Positions 54,619-63,206 of a stretch of 64,000 nt of DNA are shown piece after piece; position 1 is the stretch's first letter; each line of letters begins with the position of its first letter. The notes beneath the pieces are model-generated. The model saw only the letters and a program-made list of their open reading frames with translations, made no database searches and was not told the DNA's origin. The stretch is from Nocardioides anomalus (GTDB lineage: Bacteria; Actinomycetota; Actinomycetes; Propionibacteriales; Nocardioidaceae): assembly GCF_011046535.1 (NCBI RefSeq), contig NZ_CP049257.1:3844001-3908000 (forward strand). The letters run 5' to 3'. A program made the position numbers and the translations under genes.

Positions 54619-55191
54619 TCACTTGCTGGCGGTGGCCTTCTTGGCCGGCGCCTTCTTGGCGGTGGCCTTCTTGGCCGGCGCCTTCTTGGCGGTGGCCTTC
54701 CTGGCCGGCGCCTTCTTGGCCGTGGTGGTCACACCGGTGCTCTTCTTCACCGGGCCCGGGTCGACGACGCTGGCGGTCTCCTTGCGGGTCCGCTTGACCA
54801 CGCGCTCGCCGCGCTTGGCCAGCGAGTCGAAGGTGCCGGTCGCGGTGGCGACGCTGGTGCTCACGAGCTTCTGGGCGTCACCCTGCAGCTCGGCGACGCG
54901 CTTCTCGATGGCGGTGCGGCGGGCGCGGGCGTCCTTGGACAGCTCGTCGACGCGCGCGGTGACGACGGTGGTCGCCTGGCTGCGCAGCGCCTTGGGCTGG
55001 AGGTCCAGGCCGCGGACCGACTTCTGGGCCTCGACGAACGCCTTGACGGCGTCCTTCTGGACGGTCTCGATGCGCTTCTGCGCCTCGGCGACGTACTCCT
55101 TGACGGCCTCGAGGGCCAGGTCAGCCGCGCCGACGCCCGCGTGCAGGGTCTTGGTGGCCTCGGTCTTGATGTCGAACTTGGTGGTGGCCAT
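54619..55191 (-). CDS. HBHA-like protein: coiled coil with lysine/alanine-rich tail
   Basis: This 190-residue protein has a long helical coiled coil (EAVKEYVAEAQKRIETVQKD, RVDELSKDARARRTAIEKRV). The tail is made of AKKAPAKKAT repeats. In mycobacteria the heparin-binding haemagglutinin HbhA, a surface and lipid-associated protein, has the same layout. A histone-H1-like DNA-binding role for the tail is the other option. The ATG at 55191 follows AGGAG by eight bases; a GTG at 55200 overlaps the upstream stop. The order XRE regulator-HBHA-DUF2516 is as in Mycobacterium (Rv0474-Rv0476). Confidence 0.8.
   Translation of the reverse strand: MATTKFDIKTEATKTLHAGVGAADLALEAVKEYVAEAQKRIETVQKDAVKAFVEAQKSVRGLDLQPKALRSQATTVVTARVDELSKDARARRTAIEKRVAELQGDAQKLVSTSVATATGTFDSLAKRGERVVKRTRKETASVVDPGPVKKSTGVTTTAKKAPARKATAKKAPAKKATAKKAPAKKATASK
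54631..54720. repeat. Three tandem 30-bp repeats inside the HBHA-like gene
   Basis: Units at 54631-54660, 54661-54690 and 54691-54720 are identical except for one base (t to c at 54701). Each encodes one A-K-K-A-P-A-K/R-K-A-T block of the tail. Near identity suggests recent expansion by slippage, so copy number may vary among strains. Confidence 0.85.
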
Positions 55192-55196
55192 GGTGG

Positions 55197-55631
55197 TCAC
55201 TCCTCTTCCTTGGTGGTGGTGGCGGCAGCCGGGGACGAGTGGATGCCGTTCTGCGCGAGGAACGACGCGTAGACGTCGAGCAGCGACTGCTTCTGCCGCT
55301 CGGTCAGTTGCGTGTCGCCGAGGACGGCGAGCTCGACCGAGCCCCCGACACCGTCGGCCGGGTTGATGATCCCGGCTCGCACGTACAGCGACTCCGCGGA
55401 GATCCGCATCGCCTTGGCGATCTGCTGCAGCACCTCGGCGGAGGGCTTGCGCAGGCCGCGCTCGATCTGGCTCAGGTAGGGGTTGGAGACCCCTGCCTGC
55501 TCGGCCAGCTGCCTCAGCGAGAGCCGCGCCGAGAGGCGCTGCTCCTTGAGGTACTCGCCGAGCGCGCCAGCGGTTTTGTTGACCTGCTCCCCGACGCGCT
55601 CGCCGACCTCGCCGACTCGTCCCTTGGCCAT
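55197..55631 (-). CDS. XRE-family helix-turn-helix regulator
   Basis: This 144-residue protein has an HTH_3 domain at about residues 26-80 (EYLKEQRLSARLSLRQLAEQ, AGVSNPYLSQIERGLRKPSA). A C-terminal region, ELAVLGDTQLTERQKQSLLD, follows. It is homologous in layout to mycobacterial Rv0474, encoded just before hbhA. The ATG at 55631 follows GGAGAC. A 7-bp inverted repeat lies directly upstream. It is probably cotranscribed with the HBHA-like gene and may regulate it. Confidence 0.88.
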   Translation of the reverse strand: MAKGRVGEVGERVGEQVNKTAGALGEYLKEQRLSARLSLRQLAEQAGVSNPYLSQIERGLRKPSAEVLQQIAKAMRISAESLYVRAGIINPADGVGGSVELAVLGDTQLTERQKQSLLDVYASFLAQNGIHSSPAAATTTKEEE

Positions 55632-55642
55632 GTCTCCATGGT

Positions 55643-55668
55643 GCTTGCTCTAGTTAGCAGAAGCAAGC
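55643..55668. promoter_or_regulatory. Inverted repeat upstream of the XRE gene, possible operator
   Basis: GCTTGCT (55643-55649) and AGCAAGC (55662-55668) are perfectly inverted, 12 bases apart, and flank a TAACTA -10-like box read leftward. This is a plausible autoregulatory site for the XRE protein. Confidence 0.4.
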
Positions 55669-55733
55669 TGAGGCGCTGTGCGTCGCGTCACAAGGCCAGC
55701 GGGGCCGGGCCATCCCGGCGCTAGCAGCAGCAA

Positions 55734-56693
55734 TCAGAACGCCGACCGCACCTCGCCCACCGGCTCCCCGGCACCCAGGACGGGCACGTGACCGGTGTCG
55801 GTCAGCGCCGCGGCGTCCACGCCCGCCTCGGTCGGTACGCCGTCGCGACGCAGCGCCTCGGCCATCACCACCGGCCGGGCCCGGGCTCCCCCGTCGTCGA
55901 TCTTGAGGGCGTACGCGCGGCCGTCCGGCAACGCGACCGCGTAGCACGCCTCGGCCCCCGCCTTCCCGATCGCCCCGGGCACGGCCGTGAGCAGCCTCCG
56001 CTCATCGCGCGTCGTACCGGAGACGTACTCGGGATGGCTCCTGATCGCGTCCGCGATCCGCTGCTCGGGGCCCTCGGTGGCCACCGCCAGCGCCCGGAAC
56101 CCGCGGGCCAGCCCGGTCAGCGACGCCGACAGCAGTGGTGCGCCGCAGCCGTCGACCGCGGTCACGGCGACCGGCTCACCGGTGACCTCCGCGAACGTCT
56201 CCGCGATGCCCCGCTGCAGGGGGTGCTCGGGGTCGAGGTACGTCGCGGTGTCCCAGCCGTTCACCACGCAGGTGAGCAGCATGGCCGCGTGCTTGCCCGA
56301 GCAGTTCATGAGCACCGGCCGCCGCTGCTCACCGGCCCGGATCGCGGCCTCCCTGGCCGCGTCGTCGAGCGGGTAGTCCGGCACGTTCTGCAGCGCGGAC
56401 TCCTCGAGCCCGCCCACCGCCAGGATCCGGCGCACGCCCTCGATGTGGAACGGCTCGCCGCTGTGCGACGCGCAGGCCAGGGCCAGCAGCTCCGGCGGCA
56501 GGTCGAGTCCGAGCCGCACCATGCCCAGCGCCTGCAGCGGCTTGTTGCTCGAGCGCGGCAGGACCGGCGAGGACACGTCGCCGACCGACCACGCGGGCGA
56601 CCCGTCGGCGGCCAGCGCCACGAGCGAGCCGCGGTGGCGGCACTCCACGAACCCGTTGCGGACGACCTCGGCGACGACGACAGGCTCACTCAC
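55734..56693 (-). CDS. L-asparaginase II-like (Rhizobium type)
   Basis: This 319-residue protein belongs to the asparaginase family unlike E. coli AnsB. The N-terminus VAEVVRNGFVECRHRGSLVA leads to PRSSNKPLQALGMVRLGL with the SxxK pair. ACASHSGEPFHIEGVRRIL and LMNCSGKHAAML follow, and TAVDGCGAPLLSAS holds the conserved Cys. It should hydrolyse asparagine in the cytoplasm. The GTG at 56693 lies six bases after TAGCCT. It is divergent from cysC across 25 bases. Confidence 0.88.
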   Translation of the reverse strand: MSEPVVVAEVVRNGFVECRHRGSLVALAADGSPAWSVGDVSSPVLPRSSNKPLQALGMVRLGLDLPPELLALACASHSGEPFHIEGVRRILAVGGLEESALQNVPDYPLDDAAREAAIRAGEQRRPVLMNCSGKHAAMLLTCVVNGWDTATYLDPEHPLQRGIAETFAEVTGEPVAVTAVDGCGAPLLSASLTGLARGFRALAVATEGPEQRIADAIRSHPEYVSGTTRDERRLLTAVPGAIGKAGAEACYAVALPDGRAYALKIDDGGARARPVVMAEALRRDGVPTEAGVDAAALTDTGHVPVLGAGEPVGEVRSAF

Positions 56694-56718
56694 CGCGCCA
56701 GGCTAGGCGCCTGAGAAG

Positions 56719-57939
56719 ATGGCGCTCGTGCCGACCCCACCCGTGCCGCAGCACCACCCGACACCGGTGGAGCTGGACGACCTGGAGCTGCTCTCGACCG
56801 GCGCGCTGAGCGACCTCCGCGCCTTCAACGAGCCGGGCAGCCCGGTCACGCTCGCGCTCCCCGACGACGTCGCCGCCCAGGCCCGCAGCGTCGGCGCCGT
56901 GGAGCTGGTCGACCCCGAGGGGCTGCCCCTGGCTCGGGTCTCCTGGCCCGAGGGCGTGGTCGAGCCGCTGACCCACCCGCAGTACGGCCCGTTCCGCGAC
57001 CTCGCGCTGGCCCCCGCGGCGTACCGCGAGCAGTACGCCGGCCGCACGGTCGTCCCCGTCACCGAGCCGCTGACCACCGCGCAGCTCGAGGAGCTCGCCC
57101 CGCTCGGGCCGGTCACGCTGCTGGCCCTGACCGGCACCGGCACGCCGTGGCTCTCGCCGGTCGGGCTCGTGCGCGCCACCCGCGCCGCCGCCCGCCTGCT
57201 GCCGGACGCCGTCGTGGTGACCGCCCCGCTCGCCTCCCACGGTGACGCGGAGACGGACCACGCCCTCGGCGTACGCGTGGTGGAGGCGTTCGCCGCCGGC
57301 GACCCCGTGCACGCCCTGGACAACGCGGACGACGACTACCCGGGCGAGGTAGCCGCCGTGGTCGACCACGACCGGCCGCCGCCCGAGCGCCAGGGCCTGG
57401 TCGTGTTCTTCACCGGCCTGTCCGGCAGCGGCAAGTCCACGCTGGCCCGCGCCTTCGTGGACCTCCTCCTGGAGCAGGGCGAGCGCACCGTGACCTCGCT
57501 CGACGGCGACGTCGTGCGCCGCAACCTCTCCGCCGGCCTGACGTTCTCCAAACAGGACCGCGAGACCAACATCCGCCGGATCGGCTGGGTGGCCGCCGAG
57601 ATCAGCCGGCACGGCGGGGTCGCGGTGGTCAGCCCGATCGCGCCGTTCGACCAGACGCGGCAGGACGTGCGGCGGATGGTCGAGGACGCCGGCGGCGCGT
57701 TCTTCCTGGTGCACGTGGCCACGCCGCTGGAGGAGTGCGAGCGGCGCGACCGCAAGGGCCTCTACGCCAAGGCGCGGCGCGGCGAGATCCCGGAGTTCAC
57801 CGGCATCTCCTCGCCGTACGAGGAGCCCCAGGACGCCGACGTCCGCGTGGACACCACCGGCCGCACCATCCCGGACGCCCTGAACGACGTCCTCGTGGGC
57901 CTGCGCGACGCCGGGTACGTCGACCTCGGCCGCCCCTAG
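56719..57939 (+). CDS. cysC: Adenylyl-sulfate (APS) kinase with degenerate ATP-sulfurylase-like N-terminus
   Basis: This 406-residue protein's C-terminal 180 residues are a complete APS kinase: P-loop GLSGSGKST (233-241), DGDVVRRNLSAGLTFSKQDR, IAPFDQTRQDVRRM and KGLYAKARRGEIPEFTGISS. The first 220 residues resemble the PUA-like and catalytic parts of an ATP sulfurylase (LPLARVSWPEGVVEPLT, GPVTLLALTGTGTPWLS) but lack the Q-x-R-N and H-x-G-H motifs. That half is therefore probably inactive or structural. It makes PAPS from the APS produced by CysDN. The ATG at 56719 or the GTG at 56728, which has GAAGAT seven bases upstream, could be the start. Confidence 0.9.
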   Translation: MALVPTPPVPQHHPTPVELDDLELLSTGALSDLRAFNEPGSPVTLALPDDVAAQARSVGAVELVDPEGLPLARVSWPEGVVEPLTHPQYGPFRDLALAPAAYREQYAGRTVVPVTEPLTTAQLEELAPLGPVTLLALTGTGTPWLSPVGLVRATRAAARLLPDAVVVTAPLASHGDAETDHALGVRVVEAFAAGDPVHALDNADDDYPGEVAAVVDHDRPPPERQGLVVFFTGLSGSGKSTLARAFVDLLLEQGERTVTSLDGDVVRRNLSAGLTFSKQDRETNIRRIGWVAAEISRHGGVAVVSPIAPFDQTRQDVRRMVEDAGGAFFLVHVATPLEECERRDRKGLYAKARRGEIPEFTGISSPYEEPQDADVRVDTTGRTIPDALNDVLVGLRDAGYVDLGRP

Positions 57940-58121
57940 CCGCCTGCTGGAGCACGTCGCCCCGGCGTGAGGGCGACGCCGATCTCACGCTCGATGGACG
58001 CGACCCCTATCGTCGGGGACAGAGGCCGCCTCAGGGTGCGTGGCGCGTCTCGAGGAGTTGGCGGGCGCGCTGGTGCCTGCACTCTCCCGCTGACGCGCCC
58101 GCGCGCACGGAAGAGCTCCGG

Positions 58122-59120
58122 ATGGACCTGTTCACCACCACCGCCCTGTCGATCCTGGCGGCCGGCTTCTTCGTCGGCGTCGTGGTCGGGCTGACCGGCA
58201 TGGGCGGCGGCGCCCTCATGACGCCCGCGCTCATCTTCCTGGGCGTCGGCGACGCCGCGACGGTCGTCACCGCCGACCTCACCGCGGCCGCCGTCTACAA
58301 GACCGGCGGCGCGGTCGTGCACGCCCGCGAGGGCTCGCCCAACCTCCCCCTGGCCAAGTGGCTGATCCTGGGCTCGGTCCCCTTCGCGCTGCTCGGGCCG
58401 CACCTGGTCGCCGGGCTGACCAGTGACGAGGACCAGCTCGACTACGTGCTCAAGATGGCGATCGGCTTCGCGCTGCTGCTCGCCGCCTCGACGTACGCCC
58501 TGCGCCTCTACATCAACCTGCGCCGGGTCCGCGGCGGCGCGGCCGAGGCCGACCCGAACCCGCCCATCCGCGCCGTACCCACCCTGCTCGTCGGCGCCCT
58601 CGGCGGTCTCCTCGTCGGCGTCACCAGCGTCGGCAGCGGCTCGGTCATCATGGTCGCCCTGCTGATGCTCTACCCCGGCCTCAGCGCCGTGCGCCTGGTC
58701 GGCACCGACCTGGTCCAGGCGGTCCCCCTCGTGCTGGCCGCGGCGATCTCCAACATCGCCCTCAACGGCCTCGACTGGGACCTGCTGATCCCGCTGGTCA
58801 TCGGCTCGGTCCCCGGCACCCTCATCGGCAGCGCCATCGCCCCGCGTGTCCCGCAGTCCTTCATCCGCCGCGGCATCGTCGTCGTCCTGACCATGAGCGG
58901 GGTGGCCCTGCTCGACAAGGCCGGCTGGGCCCCGCTCGGCAAGGACGAGACGCACCCGCTCCTCATCGCCGGCATCGGCGTCGCGATGATCGTGCTCGTC
59001 CCCCTCATCTGGGGGCTGCTGCGCCGCCAGCAGGGGTTGCCGATGTTCGGCGCGCCGACCGTCGCCGAGCTCGAGGGCGAACGCCGGGAGCCGGCTCAGG
59101 GCCGCCCGAGCGCGCGGTAG
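58122..59120 (+). CDS. TauE/SafE-family sulfite/organosulfonate membrane permease
   Basis: This 332-residue membrane protein has about eight helices. The repeated signature GFFVGVVVGLTGMGGGALMT and LLVGALGGLLVGVTSVGSGS marks the two halves of the TauE/SafE fold. ADLTAAAVYKTGGAVVHAREG follows the first half. Located between APS kinase and cysDN, it may import sulfate-related anions or export sulfite. The ATG at 58122 was chosen at the start of the first helix. The 182-base spacer upstream (57940-58121) holds no clear gene. Its stop overlaps the convergent ugd gene by 25 bases. Confidence 0.87.
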   Translation: MDLFTTTALSILAAGFFVGVVVGLTGMGGGALMTPALIFLGVGDAATVVTADLTAAAVYKTGGAVVHAREGSPNLPLAKWLILGSVPFALLGPHLVAGLTSDEDQLDYVLKMAIGFALLLAASTYALRLYINLRRVRGGAAEADPNPPIRAVPTLLVGALGGLLVGVTSVGSGSVIMVALLMLYPGLSAVRLVGTDLVQAVPLVLAAAISNIALNGLDWDLLIPLVIGSVPGTLIGSAIAPRVPQSFIRRGIVVVLTMSGVALLDKAGWAPLGKDETHPLLIAGIGVAMIVLVPLIWGLLRRQQGLPMFGAPTVAELEGERREPAQGRPSAR

Positions 59121-60409
59121 GTCCACCCGGCCGCGCGCCACTCGGCGGGATCGAGGCAGTTGCGGCCGTCGATGAGGCGCGGCACTGCGACCTGACCCCT
59201 GAGCGTCGCTGGGTCGAGCGCGACGTACTCCGGCCACTCGGTGAGCAGCAGCACCGCCTCGGCGTCGCGGACGGCGTCCTCGACCGTCTCCGCGTACGTC
59301 AGGTCCGGCCACTTCTTCCGGGCGTTGTCGATGGCCTGCGGGTCGGTGACCGTGACCTGCGCACCCTGGAGCTGCATCTGCGCCGCGACGCTGAGCGCCG
59401 GCGAGTCGCGGATGTCGTCGCTGTCCGGCTTGAACGCCGCACCCAGAACGGCCAGCCGCCGGCCGACGATGGACCCGCCGCACACCTCGCGGGCCAGGTC
59501 CACCATCCGCACCCGGCGGCGCAGGTTGATGGAGTCGACCTCGCGCAGGAAGCTCAGCGCCTGGTCAACGCCGAGCTCGCCGGCGCGGGCCATGAAGGCC
59601 CGGATGTCCTTGGGCAGGCAACCGCCGCCGAAGCCGACCCCGGCGTTGAGGAACTTCCGCCCGATCCGGTCGTCGAAGCCGATCGCGTCGGCCAGCTGCG
59701 TCACGTCGGCCCCCGTGGCCTCGCACAGCTCGGCCATGGCGTTGATGAAGGAGATCTTGGTGGCCAGGAACGAGTTCGCGGCGACCTTGACCAGCTGGGA
59801 GGTCGCCAGGTCGGTCTCGATCTTCGGCGTGCCGTCCGCCAGGGCCGCGGCGTACACCTCGTCGAGGACGGCCGCCGCCCGCACGCCGCCCTCCCCCGGG
59901 CGCACGCCGTACACGATGCGGTCGGGGTGCAGCGTGTCCTGGACCGCGTGCCCCTCGCGCAGGAACTCGGGGTTCCACACCAGCTCCGCGGCGGGTTCCC
60001 GCTCCTCCACCCACTCGGCGAGCGACTCGGCGGTCCCGACCGGCACCGTCGACTTGCCGACGATGACGTCGCCCGGCTTGAGCAGCCCCAAGACCGTCTC
60101 GGTGGCCGCCCGTACGTAGGTCAGGTCGGCGGCGTTCTCGTGCTTCTTCTGCGGCGTGCCCACGCAGATGAAGTGCACCGTCGCGCCCGCCGCCCGCGAC
60201 GGGTCGGTGGTGAACTCGAGCCGCCCCGTGGCCAGGGCGTCGCGCAGCAGCTCCTGGAGCCCTGGCTCGTGGAACGGCGGGCGGCCGGCCGCCAGGGCGG
60301 CGATCTGCTCCTCGACGACGTCGACGCCGACCACCTCGTGGCCCAGCGACGCCATGCACGCGGCGTGGACCGCACCGAGGTAGCCACAGCCGAACACGGA
60401 GATCTGCAC
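59096..60409 (-). CDS. UDP-glucose 6-dehydrogenase
   Basis: This 437-residue enzyme oxidises UDP-glucose twice to UDP-glucuronate. ISVFGCGYLGAVHAACMASL binds NAD. GKSTVPVGTAESLAEW, WNPEFLREGHAV and GVGFGGGCLPKDIRAF (catalytic Cys264) are the UGD motifs. LGAAFKPDSDDIRDSPAL lies in the C-terminal domain. The GTG at 60409 lies six bases after TACACT (60421-60416), a leaderless pattern. The product feeds cell-surface polysaccharide; it is not linked to the sulfur genes on both sides. Confidence 0.93.
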   Translation of the reverse strand: MQISVFGCGYLGAVHAACMASLGHEVVGVDVVEEQIAALAAGRPPFHEPGLQELLRDALATGRLEFTTDPSRAAGATVHFICVGTPQKKHENAADLTYVRAATETVLGLLKPGDVIVGKSTVPVGTAESLAEWVEEREPAAELVWNPEFLREGHAVQDTLHPDRIVYGVRPGEGGVRAAAVLDEVYAAALADGTPKIETDLATSQLVKVAANSFLATKISFINAMAELCEATGADVTQLADAIGFDDRIGRKFLNAGVGFGGGCLPKDIRAFMARAGELGVDQALSFLREVDSINLRRRVRMVDLAREVCGGSIVGRRLAVLGAAFKPDSDDIRDSPALSVAAQMQLQGAQVTVTDPQAIDNARKKWPDLTYAETVEDAVRDAEAVLLLTEWPEYVALDPATLRGQVAVPRLIDGRNCLDPAEWRAAGWTYRALGRP

Positions 60410-60621
60410 ACCCGGAGTGTAGGGAGCGGAGCGTCGCGCGGCTGAGCACGACGTGACGCCGAGGTGGCCACTGCCCGCACACCGGGTGGCGCGCGAAACT
60501 GCAGTTCCTTGCCAGAGTTTGGCCATCAGTTCGCCGCCGTACGGGGCGGCCGATACCCTGAGGGCTGCTGCCCAGCACATCCGCAGCGCGCCCCGATGCC
60601 AGAAGAGGTCTCTCGCACCTG

Positions 60622-61536
60622 ATGTCAGTCACCCACGCCGACTACCGCCTGAGCCAGCTGGACCAGCTCGAGGCCGAGTCGATCCACATCTTCCGCGAGG
60701 TCGCGGCGGAGTTCGAGAAGCCGGTCCTGATGTTCTCCGGCGGCAAGGACTCCATCGTCATGATGCGACTGGCCGAGAAGGCGTTCTTCCCGGCCAAGAT
60801 CCCGTTCCCGGTGCTGCAGGTCGACACGGGCTACGACTTCCCCGAGGTCCTCCAGACCCGCGACAACTGGGTCAACCGGCTCGGCGTGCGCCTCATCGTG
60901 GCCTCGGTCGAGGAGGCGATCGCCAACGGCGTGGTCGTCGACGACGGCAAGACCAGCCGCAACCGACTGCAGATCGGCACCCTGCTGAACGCCCTCGAGG
61001 AGGGCGGCTTCACGGCCGCCTTCGGTGGCGGCCGCCGCGACGAGGAGAAGGCGCGCGCCAAGGAGCGGGTCTACTCCCACCGCGACGAGTTCGGCCAGTG
61101 GGACCCGAAGAACCAGCGTCCCGAGCTCTGGAGCCTCTACAACGGCCGCCTGCACGAGGGCGAGCACATGCGGATCTTCCCGATCAGCAACTGGACCGAG
61201 CTCGACATCTGGGACTACATCGGTCGCGAGGACATCGAGATCCCCTCGATCTACTTCTCCCACCAGCGCCGGGTCTTCGAGCGCGACGGGATGCTGCTGT
61301 CCGAGTCGGACTTCAACCCGCTGCGTTCTGGCGAGACCGTCGAGGAGCGCACCGTCCGCTTCCGCACCGTCGGTGACCTGACGCTGACCGGCTGCGTGGA
61401 GTCCGAGGCGTCGACCATCCCCGAGATCATCGCCGAGGTCGCCGTGGCCACGGTCACCGAGCGCGGCGCCACCCGTGGCGACGACCGGTTCTCCGAGGCC
61501 GCCATGGAGGACCGGAAGAAGGAGGGCTACTTCTGA
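60622..61536 (+). CDS. cysD: Sulfate adenylyltransferase subunit 2
   Basis: This 304-residue catalytic subunit of the heterodimeric ATP sulfurylase makes APS from sulfate and ATP. VLMFSGGKDSIVMMRLAEKA is the PP-loop, VDTGYDFPEVLQTRD follows, and IFPISNWTELDIWDYIGRED and the SHQRRVFERDG loop are CysD hallmarks. The ATG at 60622 begins MSVTHADYRLSQLDQLEAES. The 212-base upstream spacer holds a leader with an AGAAGAGG stretch and a GATACC box. It is coupled to cysN through a TGATG overlap. Confidence 0.95.
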   Translation: MSVTHADYRLSQLDQLEAESIHIFREVAAEFEKPVLMFSGGKDSIVMMRLAEKAFFPAKIPFPVLQVDTGYDFPEVLQTRDNWVNRLGVRLIVASVEEAIANGVVVDDGKTSRNRLQIGTLLNALEEGGFTAAFGGGRRDEEKARAKERVYSHRDEFGQWDPKNQRPELWSLYNGRLHEGEHMRIFPISNWTELDIWDYIGREDIEIPSIYFSHQRRVFERDGMLLSESDFNPLRSGETVEERTVRFRTVGDLTLTGCVESEASTIPEIIAEVAVATVTERGATRGDDRFSEAAMEDRKKEGYF

Positions 61537-62834
61537 TGGCCGACACCACCGAGACCCCCGTCCAGGGCCTGGCCGGCCGCGACGCCGACCTCCTCCGCTT
61601 CGCCACCGCAGGCTCCGTCGACGACGGCAAGTCCACCCTCATCGGGCGGCTGCTGCTGGACTCCAAGTCGATCTTCGCCGACCAGCTCGAGGCGGTGGAG
61701 GCCACCAGCCTCAGCAAGGGCTACGACTACACCGACCTCGCGCTGCTGACCGACGGCCTGCGCTCCGAGCGCGAGCAGGGCATCACCATCGACGTGGCCT
61801 ACCGCTACTTCGCGACGCCGCAGCGCAAGTTCATCATCGCCGACACCCCGGGCCACGTGCAGTACACCCGCAACATGGTCACCGGCGCCTCCACCGCCGA
61901 CCTCGGCCTCGTGCTCGTCGACGCCCGCCAGGGCCTGACCGAGCAGTCCCGCCGCCACGCGGTGATCCTCTCGCTGCTCCGGGTCCCGCACCTCGTGCTG
62001 GCCGTGAACAAGATGGACCTCGTCGACTACGACCAGGCTACGTACGAGAAGATCCACGCCGAGTTCCGCTCGTTCGCGACCAAGCTCAACATCCCCGACC
62101 TCGAGGTCATCCCGATCTCGGCCCTCAAGGGCGACAACGTCGTCGAGCGCTCCGAGCACATGGGCTGGTACTCCGGCCCCACCCTCATGCACCACCTCGA
62201 GCACGTCCACGTCGCCTCGGACCGCGACCTCGTCGACGTCCGCTTCCCGGTGCAGTACGTCGTGCGTCCCAAGTCGGATGAGCACCACGACTACCGCGGG
62301 TACGCCGGCCAGGTCGCCGGCGGCGTCCTCAAGCCGGGCGACGAGGTCGTCGTCCTCCCCAGCGGCATGACCAGCAAGATCGCCGGCATCGACCTCTTCG
62401 ACCGTGAGATCTCCGAGGCCTACCCGCCCATGTCTGTCACGGTCCGGCTCGAGGACGACGTGGACGTCTCCCGCGGTGACCTCATCGCCCGCGTCAACAA
62501 CGCCCCGCAGCCCAGCCAGGACATCGACGCGATGGTCTGCTGGATGACCACGCAGCCGCTGCGCCCGCGCCAGAAGCTGTCCATCAAGCACACCACGCGG
62601 ACGGCGCGTGCACTGGTCAAGGACATCCAGTACCGCCTGGACGTCAACACGCTGCACCGCGACCAGGAGACCAAGGAGCTCGGCGTCAACGAGATCGGCC
62701 GGATCCAGCTCCGCACGACGCAGCCGCTCCTGTGCGACCCGTACTCCAAGAACCGCACCACCGGCTCGTTCATCCTCATCGACGAGGCCACCGGGGTGAC
62801 CGTCGGCGCCGGCATGATCAACAGCGGCAGCTGA
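61536..62834 (+). CDS. cysN: Sulfate adenylyltransferase subunit 1 (GTPase)
   Basis: This 432-residue EF-Tu-like GTPase drives CysD. G1 is TAGSVDDGKSTLIGRLLLDS, G3 IIADTPGHVQYTRNM, and G4 VLAVNKMDLVDYDQ. The switch region GITIDVAYRYFATP follows. It ends after domain III without a fused APS kinase, which is encoded separately upstream. The ATG overlaps the cysD stop by one base (TGATG). Confidence 0.95.
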   Translation: MADTTETPVQGLAGRDADLLRFATAGSVDDGKSTLIGRLLLDSKSIFADQLEAVEATSLSKGYDYTDLALLTDGLRSEREQGITIDVAYRYFATPQRKFIIADTPGHVQYTRNMVTGASTADLGLVLVDARQGLTEQSRRHAVILSLLRVPHLVLAVNKMDLVDYDQATYEKIHAEFRSFATKLNIPDLEVIPISALKGDNVVERSEHMGWYSGPTLMHHLEHVHVASDRDLVDVRFPVQYVVRPKSDEHHDYRGYAGQVAGGVLKPGDEVVVLPSGMTSKIAGIDLFDREISEAYPPMSVTVRLEDDVDVSRGDLIARVNNAPQPSQDIDAMVCWMTTQPLRPRQKLSIKHTTRTARALVKDIQYRLDVNTLHRDQETKELGVNEIGRIQLRTTQPLLCDPYSKNRTTGSFILIDEATGVTVGAGMINSGS

Positions 62835-62856
62835 GCACAGCCGTCTGACCAGACGA

Positions 62857-62891
62857 CGACACCGGCCGCCGTACGTCGGCGACCGGTGTCG
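62857..62891. terminator. Stem-loop between convergent cysN and DUF1416 genes
   Basis: CGACACCGG (62857-62865) and CCGGTGTCG (62883-62891) form a perfect 9-bp stem whose loop also contains GCCG/CGGC pairing. It lies 22 bases after the cysN stop and 18 before the DUF1416 stop, so it could end transcription from both sides. A small hairpin CGTCTG-AC-CAGACG precedes it. Confidence 0.6.
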
Positions 62892-62909
62892 AGGTGTCGG
62901 TGTCGGAGC

Positions 62910-63206
62910 TCAGATCGCGACGGTCACCTCGGCGACCGAGCCGACCTGGGCGTGCACCTTGCGGTCGACCGGGTCGGTGCGCGGCGCGAGGGTGCGCAGC
63001 GTCCAGTCGCCCTCGTTGGCGAAGAAGCGGAAGTGGCCGGTCGCGCTCGTCGGGACCTCGGCGGTGAACTCGCCGGTGCGGTCGAGCAGGCGGACGTAGG
63101 CATTGCCGACGGGCTCCTCACCGCGGACGACCTGGCCCTGGATGACGGCCTCCTTGGCCACGTCGACGCCGTCGAGGGAGAGGCCGCCGCGGGTCGCGCC
63201 GCACAT
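62910..63206 (-). CDS. DUF1416 family protein
   Basis: This 98-residue protein begins MCGATRGGLSLDGVDVAKEA, then VIQGQVVRGEEPVGNAYVRL and a beta-sandwich pattern to GSVAEVTVAI. The fold resembles a carboxypeptidase-regulatory-like or transthyretin domain. The conserved N-terminal MCGA may be a modified or sulfur-accepting Cys. In actinobacteria it almost always follows the sulfurtransferase SseA, as here with an ATGA overlap, suggesting a partner in sulfur transfer. The activity is unknown. Confidence 0.88.
   Translation of the reverse strand: MCGATRGGLSLDGVDVAKEAVIQGQVVRGEEPVGNAYVRLLDRTGEFTAEVPTSATGHFRFFANEGDWTLRTLAPRTDPVDRKVHAQVGSVAEVTVAI

Noticed and set aside
54631..54720. Regular 30-bp repeats considered as a CRISPR array
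   Set aside because: The units are directly adjacent without spacers, in frame, and encode the lysine-rich tail.
57940..58121. Possible sulfur-responsive riboswitch or cysteine-rich leader peptide before the TauE/SafE gene
   Set aside because: No SAM-riboswitch core or short Cys-containing open frame with a proper stop could be recognised.
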